A stretch of 64,000 nt of DNA, taken from Dermacentor variabilis (taxonomy: Eukaryota > Arthropoda > Arachnida > Ixodida > Ixodidae). The notes under the pieces were generated by a model, which saw only the letters and a program-made list of their open reading frames with translations, was not told where the DNA came from and made no database searches. This document shows, piece after piece, positions 23,749 through 34,271 of this stretch (position 1 is the stretch's first letter; each line of letters starts with the position of its first letter). The position numbers were made by a program, and so were the translations under genes. The stretch spans positions 10,307,928 through 10,371,927 of the forward strand of contig NW_027460335.1 in assembly GCF_050947875.1 (NCBI RefSeq), in the 5' to 3' direction.

Positions 23749-24718
23749 TTACGTGCACTGAGAGTTACGGGGACGACAGCGCTTCAGGAGGGTCACAAAA
23801 ACAAGCTGCGTCTTCTTGGAACAGTAGGAATGAGACACGAGGCGAGCCGCAGAGGAACACGCCAAATCACTTAAGCGATTAGAGATGACTAAAGGCCCGG
23901 TGTAACGAGTCAGAAACTTTTGGTACCGGCCGTGCTTGCGAAGTACTGTCCAAGCCCACATTATGTCACCTTTTTAGTACAACACTTCATATGCCATGAG
24001 TTATTGCCGATTTTAGGGTGGTCCTTTGACGCCAGCGTACGGAGCTGATCTATGCGACGTCCTTCCTCAGCGTGGCGGAATTCCTGGGAGATATAAGAGT
24101 CCGCATGAGAAGCAAAAGGCAGAATGCTGTCAAGGAAGCTGCGGGATGGTCTAACATAAATAAGATACAAGGGGCTGTTTCCGATGGTTTCATGCTTTGC
24201 AGTATTGTAGGCATATGCGAGAAAAGGCAAAATGTCAATGCATTTAATGCCCAGTATTCACACAGAAAGCATGTTCGTCAAAGTTCTCTTGGTGCGCTCG
24301 ACGAGACCATTTGTCTGCGGGTGATACGGGGTCGCGAGGCCAAATTGACAATTAAAGAGACACAACATCTCTTCGACAACATCGGCCACAAACAGGCGAC
24401 CACAATCGCTCAGATTCATACGAGGGATCCATGACGCAGTGTAACTAAACGCAGCAGAAAGCTCGTAACGTCTAAAGCAGTGGCCATTGGGATCGCTGCC
24501 ATTTCAGCCTAACGCATCAGATGGTTGACGCACATTATCATCCTATGGTTGTCGTTTGTTGAGCGTGGGAAAGCGCCGAGAACATCTACTTCGAGCAATA
24601 TGAAAGTGGTTGATGGTGGTGCCATGGGGTGAAGGCGTCCAACCGGAGTAGCATTAAGACGCTTGAATTGCTGCCACTTGTCAAAAATGGCCACATGCCT
24701 TTCTATGCGCCACCGCAT
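23749..24718 (-). pseudogene. Gypsy B integrase remnant
   Basis: Minus-strand pieces: FDKWQQFKRLN and EVDVLGAFP with MCVNHLMR (24718-24509, first catalytic Asp present), LSDCG and PYHPQTNGLVERT (about 24420-24310, second Asp and Glu present), LAYAYNTAKHETIGNSP (24230-23961) and a C-terminal domain with RYTGPLVI (23961-23749). The pieces occupy three frames with stops between them. Integrase would join element DNA to the genome; this copy cannot make it. Confidence 0.8.
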
Positions 24719-24719
24719 A

Positions 24720-25870
24720 CTAGGCTAGTAGAATAGGCCCGGAATACCATGGTATGTTCTGTTGAAACCCAAGAGCCCCATGGTCGCATCATCGTGGATA
24801 GCACGGAGCGCGTCTTCGAGCGCTGCAAGGGCCTCGTCCTCAGGCCGGGTCCGTCCCGAGGTCCGAAAAAGCTTTGCGGCGGCCCGCCCAAACCCGACTC
24901 AGTTGTTTCAAACCCGACCCAAACTCGCCCCTGTTCTTTCGTTAGCCCTTGAGCGTAAGCGAAGGATGGTCCAATTCTCCGTAATAGTGAAGATACCATC
25001 CGTGTCACAGGACGTTTTCTATGTATAGTTTTGACTGTGTGAGTAATTTGTCTGGCATTGTTGCTGTTAAATGAACAGGTAAAATAGAAAGAAAGATTAT
25101 ATATTCAACCCATTATACTCATTCCTTAACCTTCGATAGGAAAACCTGTGCTACAATTGCCAAATTGTTGCTCCGTTCTCCAGCGTGCCAGATGCTGCAG
25201 GTCAGCTGATCAGAAGATAGCTAAGCGCGAACAGGGGCAAAGTGAGCATGCGCTTAGGGGAGGGTGGGAGAAGTAAGTGTTTTGTCCTCTTGCGCCGTAG
25301 CGCAGGCTTTAAACCGCTATCAACGCGACTGTGCCCACTCTGTAGATGCTGTGAGGAACTAGCGACACTGAATCACATAATCTGGCACTGCGAGGAGGAC
25401 AAGCCTTCTCCTAACCTCCTGGCCGCTTCCTCACCTGAAGCATGGGTTGTTGTGGTGCGCACTTGTAGCCTAGACACCCAACTCCATGTCATAGAATGAG
25501 CTCAGGAGGTAGCCATGAAACATCGATAGACAGCCACCAGTCCCACCTGAATATACCACGCCTAATCACCCCGCCTTACGGTGACGAAATAAACTTTTGC
25601 TACCTATAGTAGGCAGTTTTGAATATTTACCGAAGGCATACCGGGCCTATTACAGACTTGATGGAAAGCCGGGGCCATTACAGGCCTGACCGATGCCCGG
25701 TCCCACATTAGATAGTTTACCCGACCCGAGCCCGGCCCGCGGACATGGCCGTACACGGGCCTGTTCAGTGCTCTTGCATGTATGTCCTAAAATTCTTAGC
25801 AACCATTAAGACGAGGTGCGAAACATCAGTCACGCAATTCTTTTTGTAGACCAGGCCAGGCGGTTGAGCT
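24720..25870. mobile_element. Composite insertion between RNase H and integrase of Gypsy B
   Basis: Gypsy coding similarity stops near 25875 and resumes near 24718. The interval holds GC-rich tracts with repeated GGGTCGGG-type motifs (24840-24950 and 25690-25760, read on the minus strand) on both sides of a LINE 3' fragment (25242-25610). Similar 20-base pieces, GGTATTCCGGGCCTATTCTA on the minus strand near 24749 and GGCATACCGGGCCTATTACA on the plus strand near 25637, lie in opposite orientation near the edges. The carrier element is unknown to me. Confidence 0.5.
25242..25610 (+). mobile_element. LINE ORF2 C-terminal fragment and 3' end
   Basis: The open frame 25242-25499 encodes a Cys/His cluster, CPLCRCCEELATLNHIIWHC, of the kind found at the C-terminus of I- and R1-type non-LTR ORF2 proteins, followed by LDTQLHVIE. 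An AATAAA lies near 25588 before the similarity ends. RT and endonuclease are absent, so it is a strongly 5'-truncated copy. Confidence 0.65.
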
Positions 25871-25874
25871 ATTC

Positions 25875-26440
25875 TCAAGCGAAAGTGCTGGAGGGAGCGT
25901 GGGTTGGAGCGAGTTTCTTGGAGAAGAAAGATAGAGGTTGCCATGAACTGTCGATCCGCTGAAAAACCGCTCCCATAGCTGTGCTGGACACGTCCCTCAT
26001 GAGGGCTATGGGGTTAGGATGTGCGAGAAGTACGGCGTTTGCGAGTGCGCCCTTGATCTTGATGAAGGCGTCTTCAGTGACGGCGCCCCAATGCACCAAG
26101 GACGTCTGCTTATTGGTAAGGAGGTTATCCATAGCCGCTGCTATGGCACCACAGTTGCTGATAAATCGGCGGTAAAATTTATCCGTACCGAGGATCTGTG
26201 CAGCTTTGAGATCGTTGTAGTCTTGTGGCATGTCTGTGCTACTTAGATTTTTTATGAAAGTGGGCGAATGCCACTGACATTGAGGTGATGTTTGACCACG
26301 CCAAACTCGTTCCTGGAGACGTCGATGACGATGCCATCTTCAGATATTGGTGGGAGCAAAAGCCGTACATGTTGTAAGTGCTCTTTGACGCATTTCCTCA
26401 CTGCCATCAAGTCGTCGACGTAGGTGAAGGGTAGTTGACG
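25875..26440 (-). pseudogene. Gypsy B RT C-terminus and RNase H start
   Basis: The minus strand encodes FTYVDDLMAVRK with the RT catalytic YVDD box at 26422-26411, then LKAAQILGTDKFYRRFI (RT thumb) and PLSFFSKKLAP in RNase H (26231-25875). The RNase H motif that should read TDAS is RDVS, so its first catalytic Asp is shifted or lost. A frameshift separates the YVDD part from the rest. Confidence 0.75.
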
Positions 26441-26729
26441 CTGTACCGTGTAAATAAAACATAGGAAAGACTGGGTGGCGTTCCTGAGACGAAACTGCTT
26501 TCACAGAAACTGGAAGAGTTCGAATGGCTTTGTAATGGGCGTCTTAAGTATGCCTTGCTAAGCCACAGTAATTTTGAGATAGGCCGATCTTTGAATTTAC
26601 AGGGTCTCTTGATATCTCTCTTAAGAGGTGAACAGCGCAAGCCTAATCTTCCTCCTCTTATCATTCGGCTCTCTCCCTTACCTCTTCTCTTATACTTATT
26701 TCTTTTAGACATTAGTTCTAACTACTAAG

Positions 26730-27000
26730 CATATTTAGTAATTTGTAATCAACTGTGGTCATTACAAGCCGTCGTTAAACATAGTGATCATTTCATAGTC
26801 ATTAGTAGTCATTAGCAGTCATTAGTAGTCATTTCAGTTATTACTACTAATTACTAGACATCTGAGTGATTTCTAGTCAATTGTGGTCATTACAAGCCGA
26901 AGTTAGACTGATTAGTCAATCAGAAGTGATTAGTAGTCATTACTAGTCATTTATAACCGCTACCAATCCCTATTATAATGTTATCATTCACTAACTGTCC
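26730..27000. repeat. Minisatellite of AGTCATTAGT-type units
   Basis: Short units such as TAGTCATTAG repeat many times, and a longer phrase GGTCATTACAAGCCG occurs twice with a 128-base offset (ATTACAAGCC at 26761 and 26889). The array lies in the part of Gypsy B where RT fingers and palm should be, so it replaced or expanded within the element. Confidence 0.7.
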
Positions 27001-27105
27001 CAATCAATAATTTTTCATTCTTTCATCTTTCTTTAATCAGTCTTTATCTGGCGTGATCACACTTCGGCGGACCCTCCGGTGGTCAGCCCTGGTGACACGA
27101 ACTTC

Positions 27106-27178
27106 ACCATGAGCGTTTTCAGGCTCATGGTCATGACCATGGCTCATGGTCATGGTCATGGCTCATTGCTCATGGTCT
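27106..27178. repeat. CATGGT/CATGAC short repeat cluster
   Basis: GGCTCATGGTCATGACCATGG and related pieces (CATGAG, CATGGTCATGG) alternate, giving both tandem and palindromic structure within about 70 bases. Confidence 0.6.
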
Positions 27179-27522
27179 CTACATAGCCTGCAGTCGCCCG
27201 ATTTCTTAGGCAACATATGGAGTGGAGCTGCCCACTAACTGCTGTACGGCCGAATGATGCCTAATTCAAACATGTCGAATTCTACACGTCCAAATTTGAG
27301 CTTGAATCGCGCAAGTCCAGAAGAATGCAGGACGTTCGGAAGTGATTTGGTGTTGCACGTCGTGGCGTAAGATATTTTTTATTAGGGCGATGCGGTGAGT
27401 TCAGGCAATTCTCGCAGCAAAGTCGAGAAGGGTCTGCTAGAGAGCGCTGAATTTGTGGTTTCCGGCGCAGCAATGTCTTGCAGAATTGTGGGTGTTCGCG
27501 TCCAGGAGATGTCGATTGACGT

Positions 27523-27867
27523 CTACAATAAGGCCATGGTCAGTGAGGAAATCATCATCGATAATTGCAGAAGTAATGCCGGCAACCATGAACAGCCATC
27601 GGAAAGCTCTTCGCAGGCCCAGGTTATGTGCGAGCGAACGTTGTCAAAATATCCAAATGCGAGTTCCATTCGCGGCTTGTATGTACAGAATGCGAGCAGC
27701 TGTGCTATCCGCTCGTGTAGCAGGTAGAATGCTGTCTGTGCTCCCGTGTCCGTCTGGAAGTGTTGCCCAGTGACCTTATCGATGATGCAGAAGAAGCGAC
27801 TTGGGGTATTGTCGTGACCATTCATCGCCATTAGCGGTCCGTCGGGCGGTTTCCCGACCAAGATCAA
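27523..27867 (-). pseudogene. Gypsy B protease
   Basis: The minus-strand frame contains SRFFCIIDKVTGQHFQTDTGAQ, with the aspartic-protease active site DTGA intact (first 20 residues shown in part). The usual flap and the ILG-type motif later in the domain are not recognisable, and the frame then runs into non-matching sequence. The enzyme would mature Gag-Pol. Confidence 0.7.
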
Positions 27868-27926
27868 GGAAGAAGGGAGCGACGTGATTCTGCACCAAAA
27901 CGGTGGTAATAGAAGCAGATGGCTGG

Positions 27927-28739
27927 CTAATCTGCTGCACAGTAGCGCTGGTACTTGCTGGACGGACCGCGCTGACGAGATGGAGAACGGCGATGACGAA
28001 GGGAACGACGAGAAACGTTCCTACGAGTTGTTGCAACCAGGAGCTCGTTCAGTCTGTCGCACAGCTCAGTCACGGGAAATGCTCTCGATGTTGCCTCTCG
28101 CCGGTTTGGAGGTAAAGAATGCGCGGTGCGCGACGCTGGCGCCAAGATCACAGTTTGCAACCAGCCGAAGGACATTGGCAACTTCCATCTCCTTAACGGC
28201 CAATGCAGCGAGCTCTGACAGATGCTGGGTTGAAGCAGTGGCCAGCACCATCTGGACTTGAGTGGGCAAGCGCTGAAGAAATAGCTCACATCAAGAGGCG
28301 CTGTCCGTGGTGACAGCACGAGACCGAGAAAGTTAAGCATTCGGCGCAGAAACTGACTTGGGCAATGCTTGCGCAGCTGTTCGAATGAAAGTAGCTGTTG
28401 TATTTTTGTGCATTCCGGTGAAGCTGTACAATCCAGTATAGCGCCCTTGATTGAATCATAAGATGACTCTGGGAGGGTGTATACGGACAAAAGAAGAGCG
28501 GAAATTACGTCTATGACGGCCGCAGGAAGCGCGTCGACCACACGGAGGTACTTGCGGGTCTGTGCCGTTATTCGCGAAAGCTCGAAGTGGGCCTCTGCTT
28601 GGACAAACTACGCCATTGGGTGCCGCTCCAAAAGTTCTGGCAGGCGGATCACGTTCAAGACAAGCACAGAGGTTGAAACGAGCTCAGCGGCTTCCTGGTT
28701 GGTCGAGGCTTGCTGGCGTTTGTTGTCGGTGTTCGACAT
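27927..28739 (-). pseudogene. Gypsy B gag, with one in-frame stop and 3' frameshift
   Basis: An ATG at 28739 starts MSNTDNKRQQ. The frame continues to 27927 with one TAG at 28610-28608, between PMA and FVQAEAHFELS. Capsid-like phrases follow: SYDSIKGAIL, QLLSFEQLRKHCPSQFLRRM, and VTELCDRLNEL. This order is that of Gypsy Gag capsid regions. Sequence beyond about 27990 continues better in another frame. I chose the ATG because it is the first Met and lies about 110 bases after the primer-binding site. Confidence 0.75.
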
Positions 28740-28850
28740 GCCTCCACTTCCTTCTTCTGTGGCGCGTTATTACCAGGCACAAGTTTGACGTTGATCCAGA
28801 CCTCAGCGGCGACGAATGGTACAGCACATCAGAGAGAGACGACGAGGCGT

Positions 28851-28863
28851 TAATCCAGCACCA
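28851..28863 (-). promoter_or_regulatory. Candidate primer-binding site of Gypsy B
   Basis: The minus strand reads TGGTGCTGGATTA directly after the presumed LTR end GAGCTC. The TGG start fits a tRNA CCA end; the tRNA is not identified. Confidence 0.5.
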
Positions 28864-29147
28864 GAGCTCAAGCTCTACTAACCTTTATTTCTTTTGTCTC
28901 CAGCGCGAGCTAAGCTCCCGCGCCACTCGTGGCCTCTCCTGACTTCGTCATCTTTCCTAAGACGATCCCGTCTATGACGCTGGCACTACCAGTCATTGGG
29001 TAGCGATTTCGAGACGTCCCGACGATGTCCCTAGTTCTCCCCTAATAGCCCACAGGTTGTCCGTTTGTCTGTAGCTCCTGAAGATATGAACGCGGAAGCT
29101 CGAAGCGCTCATCGCGAAGAGTGCCCTAGTAGGTGACAACTGTAACA
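28864..29147 (-). repeat. 5' LTR of Gypsy B
   Basis: On the minus strand it starts TGTTACAG and ends just before the candidate primer-binding site; an AATAAAG polyadenylation-type signal lies near 28887. There is no full partner LTR at the other end of the element, so the boundaries rest on the TGTTAC start, the signal and the primer site. Confidence 0.55.
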
Positions 29148-30289
29148 CCGCACCGGTTCTCTCTTCTACATTTTTTTCGTGACAACCTTGTATGTCACGT
29201 GCTCCTTAGGGTGACGAGCACCATTATCTTGTGCTCTTGGGTCTTTGATTCGGCACGTTCCCTGGGCTTCAATTATGATTGCCTTTTTGGGGAGGAATGA
29301 CGTCTCGGGTTATGGTTTCCATATGAAGGCGTGTCCTCGGTAGTAAGTCTTCGCCGCGTCGCGTACTCATCATTTGGCCGAGCTGCCTTTTCTATTGTAT
29401 CTACAGCCACTCTATACCGCACCAAAGGCCTCACTCAGTGCGGAATGCTCCAGTTGTTCGGTACATGCATTATAAAACCTTGTTTCCACTTTCGTAAACT
29501 AAGACGCCCTAAAGCAACTCAACGAGGTGCACTTTCAGACGACGCGCTAACTCAGAAAATTTTCGTGCGTCACATAGTTAACCACGTTGCTTTTTGTTCA
29601 CGCGTCATAAACGCAGCCTGAACGCTTCAGGTGTAAGTCAATTTCTCCCCAAGAACGTTGTCTTTATTACCGCGAAATTGTATATGCGGACCCTGTGTCG
29701 GACTTCGCTAAAGAGGGGCCACGGGACCTAGCGGGAGAAGAAAAGGGGTCGACCGGGGCGGTGGGATCCCGCTCCCCCGGTGAGAATACTATATATACGC
29801 GAATCTTGAATGGTAGTCACTGGGTGCATTTTCGGTTATCGAACAAGGTCGGCATCGAATGCATCGACTTATTGATTCCACCCCATTCCAGCACTATTAT
29901 TCATATTGATTCCCCCCTGTTGCAAAAAAGAAACTTGTGCTGTTTATTTACGGCTAATTAACAGTGCCCAGGAATTGAAACGCGACACTAGGAACGCGTG
30001 CCTGCTGGCCTTTCTTGTTCCAGCAACAAGTGCCGGCAGCAAAGACAGCCAAATCTACCCAATCCTCAAAACGATTGCAGCGCCCGAATCTCCAGTGCTG
30101 AGTCTTGCGCCGAATACACCGAGATTTTCGGATTAGTGGTACTATACATTCCATCCTAGCTAGAGCTATGGGAAGACCACGAGTAGTATGTCCTCCTGTG
30201 GAAGAACCTGCGTACCACAAAAGCGAAAATTAGGTGAAAGAATGCTGAAACAACAGATTTATTGTATTGTTTCATTATCTTCGTCGTGT
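29148..30289. other. Unrecognised DNA between Gypsy B and Gypsy C
   Basis: No domain recognised in 1.1 kb. At 30168-30230 the plus strand encodes MGRPRVVCPPVEEPAY, which recalls short proteins starting MGRPR from tick repeats, but I cannot assign it. A gag for Gypsy C would be expected here and is not recognisable. Confidence 0.4.
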
Positions 30290-31140
30290 CGAAATCCTCC
30301 ATTGGCACTCCCAACGAACCAGAAACTTGATGTTCACGTCGACGGAGCCTCTTTGACATCGTTAATAGATACTGGAGCCCAGGTATCCCTAATGAGTTAA
30401 TCTCCGTCGTTGACTGAGGGAGGTTCCCACGCCTGCTACTACACGAGCCGCACGCATGGCTGATGGCAGCACTGTTGCCGTCACTGGAATTTGTACTTCC
30501 CGTATAATTATCGACGACCGCCACGTTCTTGTTCTTTTTACAGTGCTGACTAATTGTCCCCATGAGCTAGACCTCGGACTCGACCCACTACGGCACATTC
30601 AGCTTTGATCGACTGTTCTACCAGTACCTCGAACTTCCTCTACCTGCGCATATTCGCGCCGAACTGCCGAGCAACTTTAGCACGACCGCCTTCGTCCGCC
30701 AGCCGCCTAAAGTTTTGACTTTCGTCGAATTGCTATCATCTTTTACTGTTATGATGGTGATTACGTCGCCTCACCTGTTCCTGATGTCCTTTTGATGCGC
30801 AATATCACTGTGCCCCGCTTCCTCATCACCGTCGCCGATAAGCAGACATATCTCCGTGTCGTCAGTTTTGGTCTGAGAAAGGAAGTTCTGCCCGAAGGCA
30901 TATCGGCTGCAACGCTTCGTGCTTACAGAGATCACCACGTCACGACGTTTTCAGTAGACTTCTGCTCAGATTATTCCCCATGTCCAAGGGATTCCTTTTG
31001 CCCTGACGGCACATTTCTTCCCATGATTGCTGCGGATCTATTGCCTGAACAAACATCAGCTCTATGTGGTCTTTTGGTTTCCCACCACGATATATTCGAC
31101 CTCCACAACCGGAAATTTTGCTAGACTTCAGTTGTTAAGC
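30290..31140 (+). pseudogene. Gypsy C protease and linker to RT
   Basis: LDVHVDGASLTSLIDTGAQV carries the protease active site DTGA (Asp codon 30368-30370). ADGSTVAVTGICTSRIII and LDLGLDPL further on match the flap and C-terminal protease segments. After frameshifts the frame 30792-31124 gives VLPEGISAATL and MIAADLLPEQTSAL followed by HDIFDLHNR, which in this family leads directly into RT. Confidence 0.75.
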
Positions 31141-31145
31141 ATCAC
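31141..31145. repeat. Target-site duplication ATCAC, left copy
   Basis: ATCAC immediately precedes the 5' LTR of Gypsy D and is identical to 35846-35850 after its 3' LTR. Five bases is a usual length for Gypsy integrase products. Confidence 0.9.
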
Positions 31146-31371
31146 AGTAGCAAGCATGTGATGCCCTCTCGCGCATAATCTTCGTTGGCCCGCCAGGCTC
31201 GGTGGCCTGCCAGGGTCAGTTTGGCAACATCAGTCACCGCACAAGTAAATACCGGTGAGCAAAGCTGCTCGGCGGTCAGTCATCATTCGTCACCACCATG
31301 CTGCGGAGCGTCGGTCAAACGGCGGGTGCCTCGAGCACTTCCTTAATCACAAACCAGGGCGGATCGTGACA
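31146..31371 (+). repeat. 5' LTR of Gypsy D
   Basis: 226 bases ending GATCGTGACA; it begins AGTAGCAAGC where its partner begins TGTAGCAAGC, so the terminal TG has mutated. Same length and order as 35620-35845. The AATAAA of the partner is changed here to GTAAAT. Confidence 0.9.
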
Positions 31372-31372
31372 C

Positions 31373-31387
31373 TGGCGACGAGGACCC
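31373..31387 (+). promoter_or_regulatory. Primer-binding site of Gypsy D
   Basis: TGGCGACGAGGACCC begins one base after the LTR. TGGCGAC starts are common in Gypsy primer sites; the tRNA is not identified. Confidence 0.65.
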
Positions 31388-31399
31388 ACAAATCGTCCA

Positions 31400-32501
31400 A
31401 CGCCGCCACGAGCGGCGAAACACCGCCCCCGTCGCTGCCGCCACGCCGTTGAACGGAAGGCTCGAGGCGTTTGAGGGAGATGGGTCCGCCTAGCCAATTT
31501 ACGAGGAACAAGTCCACGTGTTCTTCTGGGCAAACGACACACCCGAGGCCAAACAGCGGGACATTTTCCTGGCCAGCTGCGGGACCCCGGTATTCAGTCT
31601 CCTGCTCGGCCTTCCCAAGCCAGCCACGCCGCATGTTAAGACGCTGGTTGAGCTGCTCACCATAGTGCACTCGCATATAAACCCAGCACCGTCCACACTA
31701 ATGGAGCGTTTCCGCGTCAACAATCGCAGCTGCCAGGAAGGAGAGACCCCCGGGCAGTCCGTTGCTGCGCTAGGAGGGTTAGCGAGTGCCTGCGCCTTCG
31801 AGGACCAACAGGACTTGCTGCTCCAGGACCGTTTCGTCTGCGACATCAACACCGCCATGCAGACGCGACTCCTGTAGCTTCCAGACCTCTCACTGGACGA
31901 CGCCGTGAAGGCAGCGCTGGCAATGGAAGCCGCCGCCAAGGACACCGGCGAGATTTCCCGTGCGACTGGCTCACCGTCCGCGGAAGTGGCGGTCGACAAG
32001 TTGGCGACAAAGGGCAGTACCTGCGATCGCTGTGGTGGTGACCACTCCCCCTCACAGTGCCAGTTCTCTCAAGCACAATGCTTCACGTGCGGGAAAACTG
32101 GGCACCTGACAACCGTATGGCGAAGGGGGAGGACGATAAACGAACGGCAACAGCATACTGGTACAAGTCCATGTACCACACAAGCCCGCGGCCAGGGTAG
32201 CCGCCGCAAGGGCGTGCAGTGGGGGCGTGCGTCCGCAGGCTCGAGTTATTCCGCTGCCAGGCTCCACGTCATGGTCGAGGACACACCAATTTTCGACATG
32301 TGGCACACAGGCATTGTACTGTGGTCTGTACTGCCGTACATGCTGACCGTCGAATTCTGCGGGCACCCTATTTCCAAGGAGCTGGAGGCCGGGGTCAGCG
32401 TGTCAGTAATCTCCTGGAAACTCTTAAAGCGTTCCTTACCCGGCGTGTCCGTCGAGGCTTCAGGCGGGATGATGCGCAGCTACTCCGGGCAGCTCTCCTA
32501 G
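31400..32501 (+). pseudogene. Gypsy D gag and start of protease, with in-frame stops
   Basis: One frame runs to 32501 with TAG stops at 31491-31493 and 31875-31877. Capsid phrases include VHVFFWANDTPEAKQRDIFL and LMERFRVNNRSC. Two zinc-binding segments follow: CDRCGGDHSPSQC (CX2CX4HX4C) and CFTCGKTGHLTTVW, where Trp replaces the last Cys. The protease begins in the same frame, without a gag stop, with LTVEFCGHPI and LEAGVSVSVIS: the family LDTGA motif has become LEAGV, losing the catalytic Asp. No ATG is evident before the first stop. Confidence 0.8.
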
Positions 32502-33670
32502 GTCCAGGGTCAGGCACAGGTCAGCGTTCGCTTTGGCGACAGAGAAGGAACCCTTTCCCTTTACTTAACCAAGGGGTCGTCAACGACGCTGCTGGGCGGA
32601 AACTGGATTCATGCACTGGAGGTTTGTCTGCCAGAGTACCAGAAAGCCAGCCTGCGTATGGTGAAACACCTCCACAGCATCCTGACAAAGTTCAAGTCCT
32701 TGTTCCAGCCACGGGTGGTCACATTCGCCGGCACGACGGCTGGCATTTACGTACCCGAGGGAACCCGGCCTCCGTTCTTCAAGGCTCGCCCACTGCCGTT
32801 AGCCCTGAAGGACTGCGTCATCCAGGAGCGGCAACGGTTACAGCGAGAGGGCATCCTAGTACCGTCAAGGCATCTGAATGGGCTGCTGGCGTCGTACCAT
32901 TCCTCAAGCAAGATGGCAGTGTCAGGATCTGCCGGTATTTCAAGGTTACCATCAACCCCGTCGCTACCGTTGAGAAGTACCTGTTGCCCCGGATTGAAGA
33001 TCTCTGGTCAGCATTGTCGGGTGGACAGAAGTTCACCAAGCTAGGCCTCAGGGATGCTTACCAACAGCTGGTGCTTTAGGATGCCTCCCGAAGGTATGTC
33101 ACAATGTCGACAAATTTGGGGCTATTCCAGTACACGCGCTTACCGTTGGGCGTGGCCTCAGCCCCAGTCATATTTCAGAGGAAGACGGACAATCTCTTCA
33201 GGGGAAGGAGGCACGTGGCGGTGTACTTGGACGACATCCTCGTAACTGGCAGAGAAGACAGGGACCATCTGCAAAACCTGCACAACGTCCTGGCATGGCT
33301 GCAGGACGCCGATCTCTAGCTCAAGCTGGAAAAGTGCGTTTTCCTGGCACCCAGTGTTGAGAACTTGGGACATGTCAATTTCCAGGCTGGCCCAGCCCCG
33401 GCTCCCCGCAAAGTTGATGCTGTGCTCAAGGCGCCTAAGTCCCAGAACAAGAATGAGCTTCAGAGCTACCTCGGCCTCATCAACTTCTACAGGAGTTTCC
33501 TGGCGAACCTGTCGGAGCATCTACAGCCACTCCATCTTCTTCTTCGAGATGGTCTGCAATGGGTCCGGAAGAAGAAGCACAGCCGGGCCTTCCAGCGCAG
33601 CAAGGAGCTAATCACGAAGGCTCCAGCGCTAGTACACTTTGATCCTGCCAATCATGTCGGCCTTACGTAG
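32502..33670 (+). pseudogene. Gypsy D reverse transcriptase
   Basis: The first part (RT linker and fingers, EGTRPPFFKARPLP) continues the gag frame to 33044, then the signal moves to another frame near 32880 (VVPFLKQDGSVRICRYFKVT) and stays there through PRIEDLWSALSGGQKFTKLGL, a stop at 33077-33079, YTRLPLGVASAP, the catalytic YLDD at 33224-33235, a stop at 33317-33319 and the thumb phrase SYLGLINFYRSFL. The catalytic box is intact but the reading frame is not. Confidence 0.82.
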
Positions 33671-34271
33671 CTGCATCGCCATACGGCGTGGGACAAGGAT
33701 GACCAGGAACACCCTGGCCCACCGCGACAAGGATGACCAGGAACGCCCTGTGTCGTTTGCTTGTCGTCGGCTTCATGCTTCAGAGCAACGCTAGAGCCAG
33801 CTGGACAAGGAAGACTTGGCCTTCATGTTCGGTGTCGAAGGCTTCCACCAATATCTGTGGGGCCGGAAGTTCGAGGCGATCACGGAACACAAGCCGCTGT
33901 TGGGGCTGCTAGGGCCTGACAAGGCAGTTCCTGTACAGGCATCACCTCGAGTGATAGGCTGGGCCTTGAGGCTGGCAGATTACAGTTACCAGCTGGTTTA
34001 CCGTCCGGGAAAAGACCTGGGACCTGCTGGTGCCCTGAGCCTCCTGCCCCTGCCAGAGGTGCCTGATGCAGTTCCAGAACCGGTTGAAGGGTTCATGCTG
34101 GAGCACGCCTACGTGGAGGTGCTCTCCAGATCTGCTGTATCACAAGTGACCATCCGGGACCCAGTCCTGTCTCAGGTGGTCAAGGCGGTGTCCCGTGGTG
34201 AGGAATTGATTCAGCAGGCCTATAGCTACAAGGCCGCTCAGCTGAGCTTGGAGCAGGGCTTCCTACTGTGA
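33671..34271 (+). pseudogene. Gypsy D RNase H remnant
   Basis: The start of the domain is damaged by a stop and by a 34-base tandem duplication (33692-33750). The remainder (33816-34271) reads FMFGVEGFHQYLWGRKFEAI, TEHKPLLGLLGPDKAVP (family TDHKPL, Asp changed to Glu) and the connection to integrase. Confidence 0.75.

Larger units (their letters stand above)
23700..29147 (-). mobile_element. Ty3/Gypsy element, family B, with insertions and missing 3' LTR
   Basis: Minus-strand order from the right: 5' LTR (28864-29147), primer-binding site (28851-28863), gag (28739-27927), protease (27867-27523), RT remnant (YVDD at 26422-26411), RNase H start (26231-25875), integrase (24718-23749), then a purine-rich tract and TGTTACG at about 23716-23700. 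The last seven bases resemble the start of the 5' LTR (TGTTACA), after which similarity stops. Between RNase H and integrase lies a composite insertion (24720-25870), and between protease and RT lie satellite-like repeats. Family B differs clearly from A, C and D in its Gag and RNase H sequences. Confidence 0.82.

Noticed and set aside
28477..28942. Two overlapping plus-strand frames of 103 and 126 codons
   Set aside because: They are antisense to the Gypsy B gag start and leader.
31499..31999. 166-codon minus-strand frame, Ser-rich
   Set aside because: Antisense to the Gypsy D gag; no domain.
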